64,000 nucleotides of DNA. Source: Marinobacter bryozoorum (lineage in GTDB: Bacteria > Pseudomonadota > Gammaproteobacteria > Pseudomonadales > Oleiphilaceae). The position numbers and the translations under genes were made by a program. This document shows positions 27,081 through 36,751 of the stretch, piece after piece. Within the stretch, counting starts at the first letter, position 1, and each line of letters starts with the position of its first letter. The notes under the pieces are model-generated. The model did no database searches. It saw only the letters and a list, made by a program, of their open reading frames with translations, and was not told the DNA's origin. The DNA lies in contig NZ_JAKZAH010000007.1 in the NCBI RefSeq assembly GCF_023156245.1, forward strand, positions 1 through 64,000, in the 5' to 3' direction.

Positions 27081-28121
27081 ATGGCACACCCGCAACAGCC
27101 TTCCACCTCCGGTCGCCGGCTCCTCCTGTTCACGGCACTGTTCCTGCTGCTGACCGGAGCAGGGCTATGGGTGGTCCACCAGCAACTGGCCAGCCAGGAC
27201 GTGAGCTTCGACGGCCGACTGCTCACACCCTGGACTGTCGCCACGGTAGGTGCCCTGCTGCTGCTCTACTTCACCTGCGACGGCCTTCGCCTGTATGCCA
27301 CCCTGCGAGCTCTCGGTTACCGGGTGCGACTCAGGGCAATCGCCCGGCTGGTGTTTATCAATATCTTTTTCTCCAACGTGACGCCCATGGCTACCGGCGG
27401 TGGCTTCGCCCAGATCTGGTACCTGCAGCGGGAGGGCGTCCCCCTTGGGTTTGCCACCGCGGCTACCACCATCCGTACGATCCTCGCCATTGTTTTCATT
27501 TTTTCCCTGACACCGATCTTCCTGGTCACCCTGCCGGCACTCCAGGGCCAGCCTTTGCTGGGCCGCATAAGCTGGGTGCTGGCGGTCCTGATCGTGCTCT
27601 ACCTGGCATTCTTTGCGGTGGTACTGTTCCGCACCCGCTGGCTGATCCCCCCTCTGTCAGGCCTGCTATCAATGCTCGACCACTGGAACCTGATCAGCCC
27701 CCAGCGACACCGCCGCTGGCAGTTCAAGGCCCGCCGCGAAATGATGCGCTTTGCTCGCAGTTTCGGCTACTACCTCAAGGGGGATCACCGCTGGGTACTG
27801 CTGTCCGTGGTGTTTACGGCCCTGTTCCTGGTCAGCCTGTTCAGCTTCCCCTGGTTGCTGATCACCGGCCTGGGGTACGACATTTCCTGGCTGAACAACC
27901 TTGGCCTGCTGGTGGTTACCACCTTCATCATGTACTTTTCGCCTACGCCCGGTGCATCCGGGATCTCTGAAGGTGTATTCGGCAGCTTCTTCCGGGATAT
28001 CCTTGGAGGAAGTCACCTGGTACTCGTCACCGTGGCCTGGCGTGGGGTCACCATTTATCTGGGCATGCTGATCGGGCTGATACTGCTGCAGAGGGACCTG
28101 GCAAGGAGCCGCAAACGATGA
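27081..28121 (+). CDS. Flippase-like / LPG-synthase transmembrane domain protein
   Basis: The 346-residue integral membrane protein belongs to the LPG_synthase_TM (YbhN/AglD-like) family: about eight hydrophobic segments, a conserved FFSNVTPMATGGGFAQIWYLQREG region and FSPTPGASGISEGVFG near the end. Members include the lipid-flipping part of MprF and proteins that assist glycolipid or isoprenoid-linked sugar transfer. Its stop overlaps the start of the next gene (ATGA), a pseudo-phosphoesterase/glycosyltransferase fusion. Together they suggest synthesis and flipping of an envelope glycolipid, which is an inference from context. Confidence 0.85.
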   Translation: MAHPQQPSTSGRRLLLFTALFLLLTGAGLWVVHQQLASQDVSFDGRLLTPWTVATVGALLLLYFTCDGLRLYATLRALGYRVRLRAIARLVFINIFFSNVTPMATGGGFAQIWYLQREGVPLGFATAATTIRTILAIVFIFSLTPIFLVTLPALQGQPLLGRISWVLAVLIVLYLAFFAVVLFRTRWLIPPLSGLLSMLDHWNLISPQRHRRWQFKARREMMRFARSFGYYLKGDHRWVLLSVVFTALFLVSLFSFPWLLITGLGYDISWLNNLGLLVVTTFIMYFSPTPGASGISEGVFGSFFRDILGGSHLVLVTVAWRGVTIYLGMLIGLILLQRDLARSRKR

Positions 28122-30376
28122 TCCGCAAACCCCTCAAGCTGCTTTTCTACCTCAATGTCACCGTGGTCCTCCTGCTGCTGGGGTACAAGGCCTACCTGAA
28201 CTATTTCCTGCCGGAGTTCGAAGGCGTTCACGCCAGCCAGGTTGAGTCGATTACCCGTACAATCGACGACCAACCCTTTCGTTTTGCCGTGGCGGGCAAT
28301 ATCAACAACTCGGTGGGCATGTTCGAGAACCGCATCCTGCCCCGGATCAACAACAGCGGTGCACAGTTCCTCGTTTCCGCCGGCAACGCGGTCAGTAACG
28401 GCGGGGAGGACAAGTACCAGGCCCTCTACGGGACGCTTGGCAAGCTGGACATTCCCTGGCTGCTGACCTTTGGCGAAAACGAACACAGCACCTTCGGCAG
28501 CTACCGTTACTACGAGCACTTCGGTCCCCATTACTTCAGCTTCCGGGTGGCAGGCTCGCGCTTTATCTTCCTCGACAGTACCGGCAAGACGCCCTGGCGC
28601 TGGCAGGTGCGGTGGCTCCATGACCAGCTAGCTGAGGACAGCTCGGATCACCGCATGGTTTTCGTGGGCCATCCACTGTTCTCCACCGGAAATTCCCTGC
28701 TGCTGGATGACGAGGACGATTACCTGCAGCCGGCGCCTTTCCGGCAAGCGCTGCTGGACCTGTTCCGTGACTATGAGGTGGACCTGGTTCTGTCGTCTAA
28801 TGTCGCCACCTGGTCAGACCGTTTCGAAGACGGAACCCGTTTCGTAACTACCGGCGGCGCGGGCGGCCTGGTCCTGAACACTGACGACAGTTTTTACCAC
28901 TACCTGATGGTGACCGTCGCCGACGACGGCATCGACGTGGACATGCAACCTATCGAAACCCGTCAGCACCCGGTACTGCGCCACCTGGAAAGCTTCTGGT
29001 TCTTTATCTATTCGCTGTTCTACACCGGTTTTCTGAACTTCGTGCTGCTGGTAGCCGTGCTGTCGATACTGGCCATCAAGCTTTACACCGTGGTTTTCCG
29101 GGGGCGGGATTATTACCCCAACTATGACCTGGACCCGACCCCATGGCTGGATAAAAAACTACGGGTGGCGATGTTCACCAACAATTACCTGCCCTTTATC
29201 GGCGGGGTGCCCATTTCCATCGACCGCCTGCGCCGTGGCCTGGAACAGCTCGGAGACAGCGTCCTGGTGGTAGCGCCGGTCTACCAGGATCAGCCCACCG
29301 ACGACCCTGACGTGCTGCGGGTGCCTTCGCTGCTGTCCATGGGGGCCCACCGGGAGTTCCGCATGGCCAACATTTTCCTTCGCCGTATCCGGCGCCAGGT
29401 AAGGGCATTCCGGCCAGACGTGATCCATGTTCACCATCCCTTCTGGCTCGGCTCCCTCGGCGTGTTCATGGCCCGGTTACTGAACGTGCCGGTTATCTAC
29501 ACCTACCATACCCGCCTGGAACACTATGCCCACTTCGTGCCCCTGCCCGGCCTGCTGTTCAGGAACCTGATTTCCCACGCGTTGATCCGGCGCTTTGCCA
29601 ACTTCTGTGACGGCGTGATCGTGCCCACCTACTCCACGGAGGAATACCTGCGCATGATCGGAGTAAGGACGCCCACCTATGTCCAGCCCACCGGTATCGA
29701 GTACGAGCGCTTCCAGCAGGTTGAGGAGGCCGATGTTGAGGCATTGAGGGCGAAGCTGGAATTGCCCCAGGACACCCGGGTTCTGATCAGCGTGGCCCGG
29801 TTATCCAACGAAAAGAATATCGATTTCATGATCGACGCGCTGACAGAGCTGCGGCAGACCGGCTCCCGTGCGTTCCACTTCCTGATGATTGGCGATGGCC
29901 ACCAGCGGGAGCGGCTGCAGTCCCGGATTGACGAACTGGGCATGGCCGATTGCATCACACTCGCCGGTGCGGTGCCGCCGGATGACATGGCCACCTGGTA
30001 CCGGCTGGGGGATGCCTTCCTGTTTGCCTCGAAGTCCGAAACCCAGGGCATGGTGATCCTCGAGGCCATGGCTGCAGGGTTGCCGGTGGTAGCCGTACGT
30101 TCCAGCGGTATCGACGATGTGGTGCAACACGGCCAGAACGGCTACAAGACGCCGGAAAGGCAGGATCTCTGGTGCCAGCGCGTAGCAACCCTCCTGGAGG
30201 ATGACACCCTGCGCCGGCAGTTGTCCGACAACGCCCGGGCCTTTGCCAGGGATTACTCGGTGAAGAAGTTCTCGGGCAACGTAAGGGAAATCTACGCCTA
30301 TGTCCTGGCGGCCCGTGAGGACGAAGCGGGTGCCCGGACCTACCGGGGCAAGCAAGCGGGCCAGGAGCCTGGTTGA
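28118..30376 (+). CDS. Fusion: degenerate metallophosphoesterase domain + GT4 glycosyltransferase
   Basis: This 752-residue protein has a first membrane helix (about 8-28), a calcineurin-like phosphoesterase fold (about 52-275), a second hydrophobic region (292-326) and a GT-B glycosyltransferase (about 347-735). The transferase resembles diacylglycerol glucosyltransferases (FTNNYLPFIGGVPISIDRL, VIHVHHPFWLGSLG) and has the EX7E motif SETQGMVILEAM. In the esterase part the metal ligands are replaced: Asn61 in AGNINN, Asn90 in SAGNAVSNG, GENE (119-122) for GNH[DE], SNVA (227-230) for GHxH. Only His185 of GHPLF remains. So the domain is probably non-catalytic, perhaps binding a ligand outside the membrane. 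The transferase looks active. Confidence 0.85.
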   Translation: MIRKPLKLLFYLNVTVVLLLLGYKAYLNYFLPEFEGVHASQVESITRTIDDQPFRFAVAGNINNSVGMFENRILPRINNSGAQFLVSAGNAVSNGGEDKYQALYGTLGKLDIPWLLTFGENEHSTFGSYRYYEHFGPHYFSFRVAGSRFIFLDSTGKTPWRWQVRWLHDQLAEDSSDHRMVFVGHPLFSTGNSLLLDDEDDYLQPAPFRQALLDLFRDYEVDLVLSSNVATWSDRFEDGTRFVTTGGAGGLVLNTDDSFYHYLMVTVADDGIDVDMQPIETRQHPVLRHLESFWFFIYSLFYTGFLNFVLLVAVLSILAIKLYTVVFRGRDYYPNYDLDPTPWLDKKLRVAMFTNNYLPFIGGVPISIDRLRRGLEQLGDSVLVVAPVYQDQPTDDPDVLRVPSLLSMGAHREFRMANIFLRRIRRQVRAFRPDVIHVHHPFWLGSLGVFMARLLNVPVIYTYHTRLEHYAHFVPLPGLLFRNLISHALIRRFANFCDGVIVPTYSTEEYLRMIGVRTPTYVQPTGIEYERFQQVEEADVEALRAKLELPQDTRVLISVARLSNEKNIDFMIDALTELRQTGSRAFHFLMIGDGHQRERLQSRIDELGMADCITLAGAVPPDDMATWYRLGDAFLFASKSETQGMVILEAMAAGLPVVAVRSSGIDDVVQHGQNGYKTPERQDLWCQRVATLLEDDTLRRQLSDNARAFARDYSVKKFSGNVREIYAYVLAAREDEAGARTYRGKQAGQEPG

Positions 30377-30480
30377 TTTGCTGACCTGGTGGTAACGGTC
30401 ATCGTATCCGGGCCATATGCCGTATACTGAATCCAGCACTGCCCCCACGGGCGTCATTTTATCCAGTGGAGTGCCGCACC

Positions 30481-31428
30481 ATGAGCAAGATTCCCGTCGG
30501 TATCAGCACCTGCCTCCTCGGCAAGGAAGTCCGCCACGATGGCGGTCACAAGCATTCCCGTTACTGCACCGAGGTGCTGTCCCGTTACTTTGAGTTCCGC
30601 TCCCTGTGCCCGGAACTCGAAGCCGGGCTTGGTGTGCCACGACCGGCCATTCACCTGAGGGAAAGCGACGGCGGGCTCCGGCTTGTCGAGGTGAAAAAGG
30701 GTACCGACCATACGGCCGAGATGGAGGGTTTTATCGACCAGGTTATAGGCTCCCTGGCGGATCTGCGGGGCTATATCCTTATGGCAAAGTCGCCTTCCTG
30801 CGGGATGGAGCGCATTCGTGTCCATAACAGCGATGGCAACGTCGTCCATCGGGACGGCCGTGGCATGTTTGCCGAAGCGCTGATCCGCACCTACCCCCTG
30901 ATGCCGGTTGAGGAAGAAGGCCGCCTTAATGATGACCAGCTACGGGAAAACTTTATCGAGCGGGTCTTTGCCTACGATGACTGGATGCAGAACGTGGCCG
31001 GCGAACGGCTCACCCCCCAGGCTCTCATCGAGTTCCACACTCGCCACAAGTTCCAGCTGCTGGCCCACTCCGAACAGATTTACCGGCAGCTCGGCCCCAT
31101 GCTGGGAGACCTGAAGTCCGAGCCCCTGGCCGACATTGCAGACCGGTACATTCACCGCTTCATGGAAGCCATGACCAAGCGCGTCAGTCGCGGCTCCCAT
31201 GTCAATGCCATGCAGCACCTGATGGGCTACCTGCGGGATTCCATGGGCGATGCCGACCGCAAGGTACTGATGGAACAGGTTGAAGCCTATCACCGGGGCG
31301 AAGTGCCACTGATCGTCCCCATGACTCTGCTGCGCATGGCCCAGCGCCGGGAGCCCATCGGCTACCTGGACCAGCAACATTACCTGTCGCCCTACCCGGA
31401 TGACCTGGGCCTGAGGAACCGGATCTGA
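30481..31428 (+). CDS. DUF523-DUF1722 domain protein
   Basis: The 315-residue protein begins with a DUF523 domain (ISTCLLGKEVRHDGGHK, SLCPELEAGLGVPRP, LMAKSPSCGMERI), rich in conserved cysteines that may hold a cofactor or metal. From about residue 190 it continues as DUF1722/YbgA (FIERVFAYDD, LIEFHTRHKFQLLAHS, HVNAMQHLMGYLR). This fused form is usual in gammaproteobacteria and is often near photolyase genes, but no phr is in view. The function of either domain is not established. The start is the ATG at 30481. Confidence 0.88.
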   Translation: MSKIPVGISTCLLGKEVRHDGGHKHSRYCTEVLSRYFEFRSLCPELEAGLGVPRPAIHLRESDGGLRLVEVKKGTDHTAEMEGFIDQVIGSLADLRGYILMAKSPSCGMERIRVHNSDGNVVHRDGRGMFAEALIRTYPLMPVEEEGRLNDDQLRENFIERVFAYDDWMQNVAGERLTPQALIEFHTRHKFQLLAHSEQIYRQLGPMLGDLKSEPLADIADRYIHRFMEAMTKRVSRGSHVNAMQHLMGYLRDSMGDADRKVLMEQVEAYHRGEVPLIVPMTLLRMAQRREPIGYLDQQHYLSPYPDDLGLRNRI

Positions 31429-31509
31429 ACAACTCCTGGCAGAATCGCTGGTGATTTCGCCTCACCAACTATATTCTGTTAACACCTTTCTGACCGGGAA
31501 CAGACAACC

Positions 31510-32268
31510 ATGCGCCACTGTGTGATGGCCCTGCTGATACTCCTCGGGGCGCAAACAGCTGTCGGTGACGATACATCCCCAACCGGAATTCCGGCTACCC
31601 TGGCCTTCAATATCAGTAGCGGAGGCTACCCTCCGTTTACCATCATCCACGAAGACGGCAGTGTGAACGGTATTTTCTGGGATGTGCTCTCGGCAATCGC
31701 TGAGCAGTACCAGATCGAGCTGACGGCCGTACAGGTACCTCCAAAACGCAGTGAAAGCCTGCTCCTGTCAGGTCATCTGGATGTCACCATGCGGGCCATG
31801 GAGTGGGTGGACGAGCCAGAGTCCTTCGTATTCTCCGAACCTGTGATGATGACCCGGGACGCCATCTTCGTACACCGGGACAGGGCTCAGCAAATTAACG
31901 AGGTGGAAGATCTCGACGGCACCCTGCTGACACGGCTGGGCTTTCACTACCCCTGGCTTGAACAACGCCTGCGTGACGGGGCGGTATCCATCATTCCGGT
32001 CCAGGAACAGGAACCCATGTTGCGGCGCCTGTATCACGGGGGCACACGCTTCACAGGTGCCGTGAGCAACCTGCATGCCGGATACTGGACCCTTAAAAAT
32101 GCGCCCTGGGGAGACAGCATCCGCGAGGCCCCCATCCAGCTGGACGACGTCGGCTATCGCCTTATGTTTGCCCCACGCCACCAGGCACTGGTGCAGGGTA
32201 TCAACCGGGAACTCGAGCGTATGAAAGCGTCCGGGGAGCTGGAGCGTATCGTGCGCGCCTACCAGTAA
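31510..32268 (+). CDS. Periplasmic solute-binding protein, family 3 (orphan)
   Basis: A signal peptide (MRHCVMALLILLGAQTAVG) precedes a bacterial extracellular solute-binding family 3 domain: YPPFTIIHEDGSVNGIFWDVLSAI, then VTMRAMEWVDEPESFVFSEPVMMTRDAIFVHRD, and the end INRELERMKASGELERIV. The total is 252 residues. No permease or ATPase gene is next to it, so it either serves a transporter elsewhere or senses a ligand without transport, as many orphan members do in marine bacteria. The conserved Arg and Asp of amino-acid binders are not clearly placed, so the ligand may differ. Confidence 0.8.
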   Translation: MRHCVMALLILLGAQTAVGDDTSPTGIPATLAFNISSGGYPPFTIIHEDGSVNGIFWDVLSAIAEQYQIELTAVQVPPKRSESLLLSGHLDVTMRAMEWVDEPESFVFSEPVMMTRDAIFVHRDRAQQINEVEDLDGTLLTRLGFHYPWLEQRLRDGAVSIIPVQEQEPMLRRLYHGGTRFTGAVSNLHAGYWTLKNAPWGDSIREAPIQLDDVGYRLMFAPRHQALVQGINRELERMKASGELERIVRAYQ

Positions 32269-32284
32269 TGCAGCCGGTTACCCG

Positions 32285-33016
32285 TCAGAATCCGTAAAGC
32301 AGGGAAACCGAGGTTTCGGTGTCGGTATCTTCCGAATCCGGAGGTGCGTCGGACACATGGGTGACGCGGTAGGCCAGCTTCAGCGACAAATCTCCGACCA
32401 CACTGGCCTGCACGGCGGTTTCCGACTCTGTAATGACGTTGTTTGCATCCAGGCCGATTTCGGTGGAGAGCTTCTGGCGGAACAGGGCGTTTTCGGACAG
32501 GGCAAAATCGAATTGCCCGGCCAGGCGCGCGATGGCCTCGTCCTCTTCCCGGTTACCGTCCTGGTCCGGCTCGTCGAGCTTGTTGAAGCGGTAACCCACA
32601 CCGGCCGACAGGTCCAGGAAGGAGTCCTCGCCCAACTCCCAGACCCGATGACCATAACCCGTGGTGGCCGAAGAGCGGAAGTCATAGCCGGAAAAGCGGT
32701 CACTCTCCCAGGACCCACGAACGAACCAGAACTGGTTTTCGGAAAATTTGTAGTCCGTTTCTGCCTCGGCCCGGTACCGCTCCGCCGTGGTTTCATCCTC
32801 CGCTTCGGTGTAGGCCGAACGGAACTCCCCGATGTTGCGCCAGCTTTCGGTTTCATGCACCAGGCCGAGCCGCCCCTTGAGATTGGTCTCCTCCGAGTTA
32901 CCGGTGGTGACCAGCAGGCCCAGCTCGGCCTCGCCTTCCCAGTTACCGGTCTGGGCGGTAGCGGCCAGGGGCATGCTCAGGGCGACAAGTGCCGCCATAC
33001 GGGTAACGCGTGTCAT
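32285..33016 (-). CDS. DUF481 outer-membrane beta-barrel protein
   Basis: The 243-residue protein has a signal peptide (cleavage near ATAQ) and alternating hydrophobic/charged beta strands from GNWEGEAELGLLVTTGNSEETNLKG to the final phenylalanine (SVSLLYGF), as required for BamA-dependent barrel insertion. The GNSE motif at the start is typical of DUF481 (YdiY-like, salt-induced outer membrane protein). The physiological role is unknown. It faces the binding-protein gene convergently, with 16 bases between stops. Confidence 0.85.
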   Translation of the reverse strand: MTRVTRMAALVALSMPLAATAQTGNWEGEAELGLLVTTGNSEETNLKGRLGLVHETESWRNIGEFRSAYTEAEDETTAERYRAEAETDYKFSENQFWFVRGSWESDRFSGYDFRSSATTGYGHRVWELGEDSFLDLSAGVGYRFNKLDEPDQDGNREEDEAIARLAGQFDFALSENALFRQKLSTEIGLDANNVITESETAVQASVVGDLSLKLAYRVTHVSDAPPDSEDTDTETSVSLLYGF

Positions 33017-33059
33017 GGGTTCTCCGTTGTCAGTTCCTGGTCAGGGGCCGGGTGCCGGA

Positions 33060-34079
33060 TCAGGCAGACACTTTCTTGCCACCCTGCTCCCCTCGTGCAC
33101 TGCGAGCCGCCTGTCGGGCGCGCTCAGCTTTCTTGCGGGCCTTTCGTTCGGCGATGATGCGGGCGGCTTCTCCACCTACATGGGCTTCGCCCCGCTCCCT
33201 GGCCAGGCGCACCTGACGCTCACGTTCAGCAAACCGGGCGCGCTGTTCATCCGTCAGGGTATCAACACACTGATGACAGCTGACGCCGCGCTCGTATTCC
33301 GGGCGCTGCTTGTCCGCCTCCGTAATGGGGCGGCGGCAGGCGTGGCACTGGTCGTACTGGCCCCGCTCAAGCTGATGGTTAACGGTTACCCTGTCGTCGA
33401 ATACAAAGCACTCGCCCCGCCACAGGCTGTTCTCTTCAGGCACGGACTCCAGGTAATTCAGGATACCGCCTTTCAGGTGATACACCTCTTCAAAGCCCTG
33501 TTCCTTGAGGAACGCGGTGGACTTTTCGCAGCGAATACCGCCGGTGCAGAACATCGCGACCTTGCGATGCTTGCCTGGGTCGAGGTTTTCCTTAACGTAC
33601 TCCGGGAACTCCCGGAAGGTATCGGTGGCCGGGTTCACTGCGCCCTCGAAGGTGCCGATTTCCACTTCATACTGATTACGGGTATCGATCAGCACCACGT
33701 CCGGGTCCGAGATGAGGTCGTTCCATGCCTGGGGCTCAACATACGTTCCTACGATGCGTTTCGGATCAATGCCTTCAACCCCCAGAGTGACGATCTCTTT
33801 CTTGAGTTTGACCTTGGTACGCTTGAACGGCTGGATATCGACAAAGGATTCCTTGTAGTCAATGCCGTCAAAACGCTCGTCCTTGCCGAGCCAGTCCTTG
33901 ATGGCATCGATGCCGTCACGGCTGCCAGCAATGGTGCCGTTGATACCCTCCCGGGCAAGCAGCAAGGTGCCGTGGACATCCTTTGCCAGCATCAGCTCCA
34001 GCAGCGGCTGGCGTAATTCACGGTAATCATTCAGCACTGCGAACTTGTACAGTGCGCAGACAACAACATTCTGGGTCAT
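33060..34079 (-). CDS. trhO: tRNA uridine(34) hydroxylase TrhO (rhodanese-like)
   Basis: TrhO hydroxylates U34 of certain tRNAs, the oxygen-dependent route to 5-hydroxyuridine. The 339-residue sequence has an N-terminal ferredoxin-like part ([30 protein letters not shown]) and a rhodanese domain with the loop [10 protein letters not shown] that holds the essential cysteine, then a C-terminal Cys-rich segment (CHACRRP, CHQCVD) that may bind zinc. This is the full-length YceA architecture. It appears monocistronic. Confidence 0.93.
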   Translation of the reverse strand: MTQNVVVCALYKFAVLNDYRELRQPLLELMLAKDVHGTLLLAREGINGTIAGSRDGIDAIKDWLGKDERFDGIDYKESFVDIQPFKRTKVKLKKEIVTLGVEGIDPKRIVGTYVEPQAWNDLISDPDVVLIDTRNQYEVEIGTFEGAVNPATDTFREFPEYVKENLDPGKHRKVAMFCTGGIRCEKSTAFLKEQGFEEVYHLKGGILNYLESVPEENSLWRGECFVFDDRVTVNHQLERGQYDQCHACRRPITEADKQRPEYERGVSCHQCVDTLTDEQRARFAERERQVRLARERGEAHVGGEAARIIAERKARKKAERARQAARSARGEQGGKKVSA

Positions 34080-34217
34080 GGTGACTCCTGCGGGCCGGAC
34101 CGTAAATCCGGAGCATGGTGATTCAGTACGGCGCCAGCGAGGGCCGGCACCGTGATTGGCGGGCGAATTTTAACCAAACCGGGAATTGAAAACCAATCCG
34201 CGCGGGGGCGGAGGGCA

Positions 34218-34940
34218 TTACTGTTCGTTCAGCTCACGCTCAACGACGGCAGACAGCTGTTCCCAGCCCGGACGGTTCAGGGGGATATTATCCACCAGTA
34301 CGGTGGGAGTACTGGCAACCTGCAGCCGGGTAGCCACCTGGCGGCTTTCTTCGACGGCTTCACGGTGCAATTCGGATTCCAGGCACCGGTTGAAGCGACG
34401 GGTATTCAGGCCCAGGTCGTCGGCATAGTCGGAGAATTGCTCGCCCGCATCCGACAGAGAGTCCCAGCTCGACTGCTCTTCAAACAGGCGGTCGTGCATG
34501 GCCCAGTACTGGTCCTGGTCACCGGCGCAACGGGCGGCCATGGCCGCGGTCATGGCGTGGGTATGCTGCCGCAGGGGGAGATCAAAGAACACGAAACGCA
34601 CTTTACCGGACTCCACATACTCTTCCTTCAGACGCTGGCTGGCCCCCGCGAAGCGAGCGCAAGCCGGGCACTGGTAGTCGGCAAACTCCCTCACCACGAC
34701 CCCGGCATCTTCCGACCCTACCGAAATACCATAGCGATCCAGCTCCGCCGGAAAGGCCGGGGTATCTTCAGACACATCCGGAAGGTCACCTGTGCCCGTC
34801 AGCGACGGCTGGGTAAGGTAATAGAGCGCGGCCAGCACGGCCACGGCAATAATCACGAGTCCGGCATACACCACGCCCTTGCGGGATCGGTTACGGGGGG
34901 CCGGGCTCCCGGTTTCCTGACGACGCTTGGCTTCACCCAT
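34218..34940 (-). CDS. Membrane-anchored DsbA-like thiol oxidoreductase
   Basis: The 240-residue protein has a short basic cytosolic start (MGEAKRRQE), one membrane segment (about 23-42) and a periplasmic thioredoxin-fold domain with active-site CPAC (91-94) in FADYQCPACARF, and a cis-proline loop VASTPTVLVD. The inserted helical domain with DQDQYWAMHDRLFE is typical of the DsbA/Com1 and BdbD type (Thioredoxin_4). It probably makes or isomerises disulfides in secreted proteins. No DsbB partner is adjacent. Confidence 0.88.
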   Translation of the reverse strand: MGEAKRRQETGSPAPRNRSRKGVVYAGLVIIAVAVLAALYYLTQPSLTGTGDLPDVSEDTPAFPAELDRYGISVGSEDAGVVVREFADYQCPACARFAGASQRLKEEYVESGKVRFVFFDLPLRQHTHAMTAAMAARCAGDQDQYWAMHDRLFEEQSSWDSLSDAGEQFSDYADDLGLNTRRFNRCLESELHREAVEESRQVATRLQVASTPTVLVDNIPLNRPGWEQLSAVVERELNEQ

Positions 34941-35087
34941 GGGTAATCTCCTGCACGAATCTCTGAAAGGGCGCTATTGTGCGAAGTTTGTGGCAAAGGC
35001 ACAACTCTCGGGGCGGCTATGCCAATGACGGTGAACCCGATCCTCGTTGGTACGTACTATGTTTTAAACCGGCTACAGGGGCACACC

Positions 35088-35264
35088 ATGCTCGGATTTC
35101 TGAAACCCGACCCAAAGAAAAAACTGAAAAAGGCCTACGAGGAAAAGCTCTCCAGGGCTCTGCATGCCCAGCGAAACGGCGACCTCCGAACGCACTCCAC
35201 GCTGATGGAAGAGGCTGAGGCCCTGTATGCACAGATTCAGGCACTGGAGAACGAGGGGAGGTAA
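35088..35264 (+). CDS. Small DUF6435-type protein (58 aa)
   Basis: The start at 35088 gives MLGFLKPDPKKKLKKAYEEKLSRALHAQRNGDLRTHSTLMEEAEAL, a basic coiled-coil-like small protein of 58 residues that I recognise as the DUF6435 (Lacal_2735-like) type, widespread in marine gammaproteobacteria. An upstream extension to 34977 is unlikely. It has no known function. It diverges from the DsbA-like gene and stands alone. Confidence 0.75.
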   Translation: MLGFLKPDPKKKLKKAYEEKLSRALHAQRNGDLRTHSTLMEEAEALYAQIQALENEGR

Positions 35265-35341
35265 CCGTACTGTCCCGGGCGCACGGTCAGGCAACCGGGA
35301 CGGCGCCATTGCCGCCCCTGTCTTGCATCAGAGGGTATATC

Positions 35342-35683
35342 TCAGTCGGTAATGAACTGTGCCAGCAAACGGTTCAGGCGATCCACTTCCCGGCGCATGT
35401 CGCGGACCTCGTCCAGCAGGTCCAGGGACATGGCCAGTCCGGGCAGGTTGATCTTGAGGTCCCGTTGCAGACGCTGCGCCTTGCGAAGCCGCGCCAGGGC
35501 TTGCAGGTCAAAGGCCCAGTCACGGGCTTCCTGTGTGTCGTTCACCGGTGAGATCACGCCATGGCTGACCAGCTTGATCACGAATTCCGCGTGGCATTCC
35601 CCGCGCTCACAGATTTCCCGTAGCGTGAAGGTGCCCGCCGGGTCATCCAGCTCAACGGTGATTATGGTATCCCTGATTGTCAT
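35342..35683 (-). CDS. cbpM: Chaperone modulator CbpM
   Basis: CbpM is a MerR-like small protein (113 residues) that binds the J domain of CbpA and blocks its co-chaperone and DNA-binding activities. The sequence has the helix-turn-helix-like FTLREICERGECHAEFVIKLVSHGVI and a C-terminal coiled coil (LDEVRDMRREVDRLNRLLAQF). It lies 12 bases after cbpA on the same strand, the conserved cbpAM arrangement. Confidence 0.88.
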   Translation of the reverse strand: MTIRDTIITVELDDPAGTFTLREICERGECHAEFVIKLVSHGVISPVNDTQEARDWAFDLQALARLRKAQRLQRDLKINLPGLAMSLDLLDEVRDMRREVDRLNRLLAQFITD

Positions 35684-35695
35684 CCTGTCCCCCTG

Positions 35696-36655
35696 TCACA
35701 CATGCAGCTTGCTACGCGGATTGAAGTGCTTTTCGGCGTCTGCCAGTTGCTGGTAGAGCGCCTCGGCCTCTTCGCTGTGCTGTTCCGGCATCACCACCTG
35801 CAACACCACGATCTGGTCTCCCGGGTGCTTCCCGGGTAGCCCCTTGCCCTTGAGCCGCAGCTTGCGGCCGCTGTTCGAACCGCCGGGGATTTTCAGGTTG
35901 ACCTTGCCAGCCACGGTTGGAACGGTGACGCTGGCCCCCAGGGCTGCCTCCCAGGGGGCGACCGGAACTGTCAGCAGCAGATCCCGGCCTTCCACGGTAA
36001 ATAACGGGTGTGGCGCCAGCTCAACCTCAATAAACAGATCGCCGTTCCCGCCACCGCCGATACCGGGAGAACCCTGTCCCTTCAGGCGAATATGCTGCCC
36101 ATCCCTCATGCCGGCAGGAATCTTCACTTTCAGGGTCTTTGGCCTGGCGACGATGCGGCCCTGATCGTCCACCTCATGGACAGTGAACTGAACCTGCTTT
36201 TCACAGCCATGGTAGGCCTCCTCCAGGAACAGGGCCAGGCGGGCGTGTATATCTTCACCCCGGCTGCGCATGTTCTGGCGGAAACCGCCGAAGCCACCTC
36301 CGGTGCGGCGTCCACCGCCAAAGATTTCCTCGAAGAAGTCACTGAACTGGTGGGCATCAGCCTCGGTGTAACCGCCACCACCAAAACCGGATGCGCTCTG
36401 CCAGCCGGGGGGCGGCTCGAACGAACCATCACCGCGGGCACCGTACTTACGCAACTGATCGTATTCGGCCCGTTTTTCCGGGTCTTTGAGTACCTCGTAG
36501 GCTTCACCTACGTCCTTGAACTTTGCGTCAGCATCGTCTTCCTTGCTGACATCCGGGTGATACTTCCGGGCCAGCTTGCGGTAGGCCTTCTTGATCTCTT
36601 CCGGAGAGGCCGACTCGCTCACACCGAGTGCGGCGTAGTAGTCCTTGAAGTCCAT
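35696..36655 (-). CDS. cbpA: Curved-DNA-binding co-chaperone CbpA
   Basis: The 319-residue DnaJ-type protein has a J domain (residues 1-70) with the HPD motif in [12 protein letters not shown], a Gly/Phe-rich linker ([33 protein letters not shown]) and two C-terminal substrate-binding domains. It lacks the cysteine zinc finger of DnaJ, which marks CbpA. It stimulates DnaK and binds curved DNA. The neighbouring cbpM encodes its inhibitor. Confidence 0.93.
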   Translation of the reverse strand: MDFKDYYAALGVSESASPEEIKKAYRKLARKYHPDVSKEDDADAKFKDVGEAYEVLKDPEKRAEYDQLRKYGARGDGSFEPPPGWQSASGFGGGGYTEADAHQFSDFFEEIFGGGRRTGGGFGGFRQNMRSRGEDIHARLALFLEEAYHGCEKQVQFTVHEVDDQGRIVARPKTLKVKIPAGMRDGQHIRLKGQGSPGIGGGGNGDLFIEVELAPHPLFTVEGRDLLLTVPVAPWEAALGASVTVPTVAGKVNLKIPGGSNSGRKLRLKGKGLPGKHPGDQIVVLQVVMPEQHSEEAEALYQQLADAEKHFNPRSKLHV

Positions 36656-36751
36656 CGATTGTCCTCGCGCCTCAGGTTAGATAAATCCCTACCTACCTAT
36701 AGTTGACGCGAATACCGAAATTACAAGTCGGCCCCCTCGTGTTCCCTTGCT

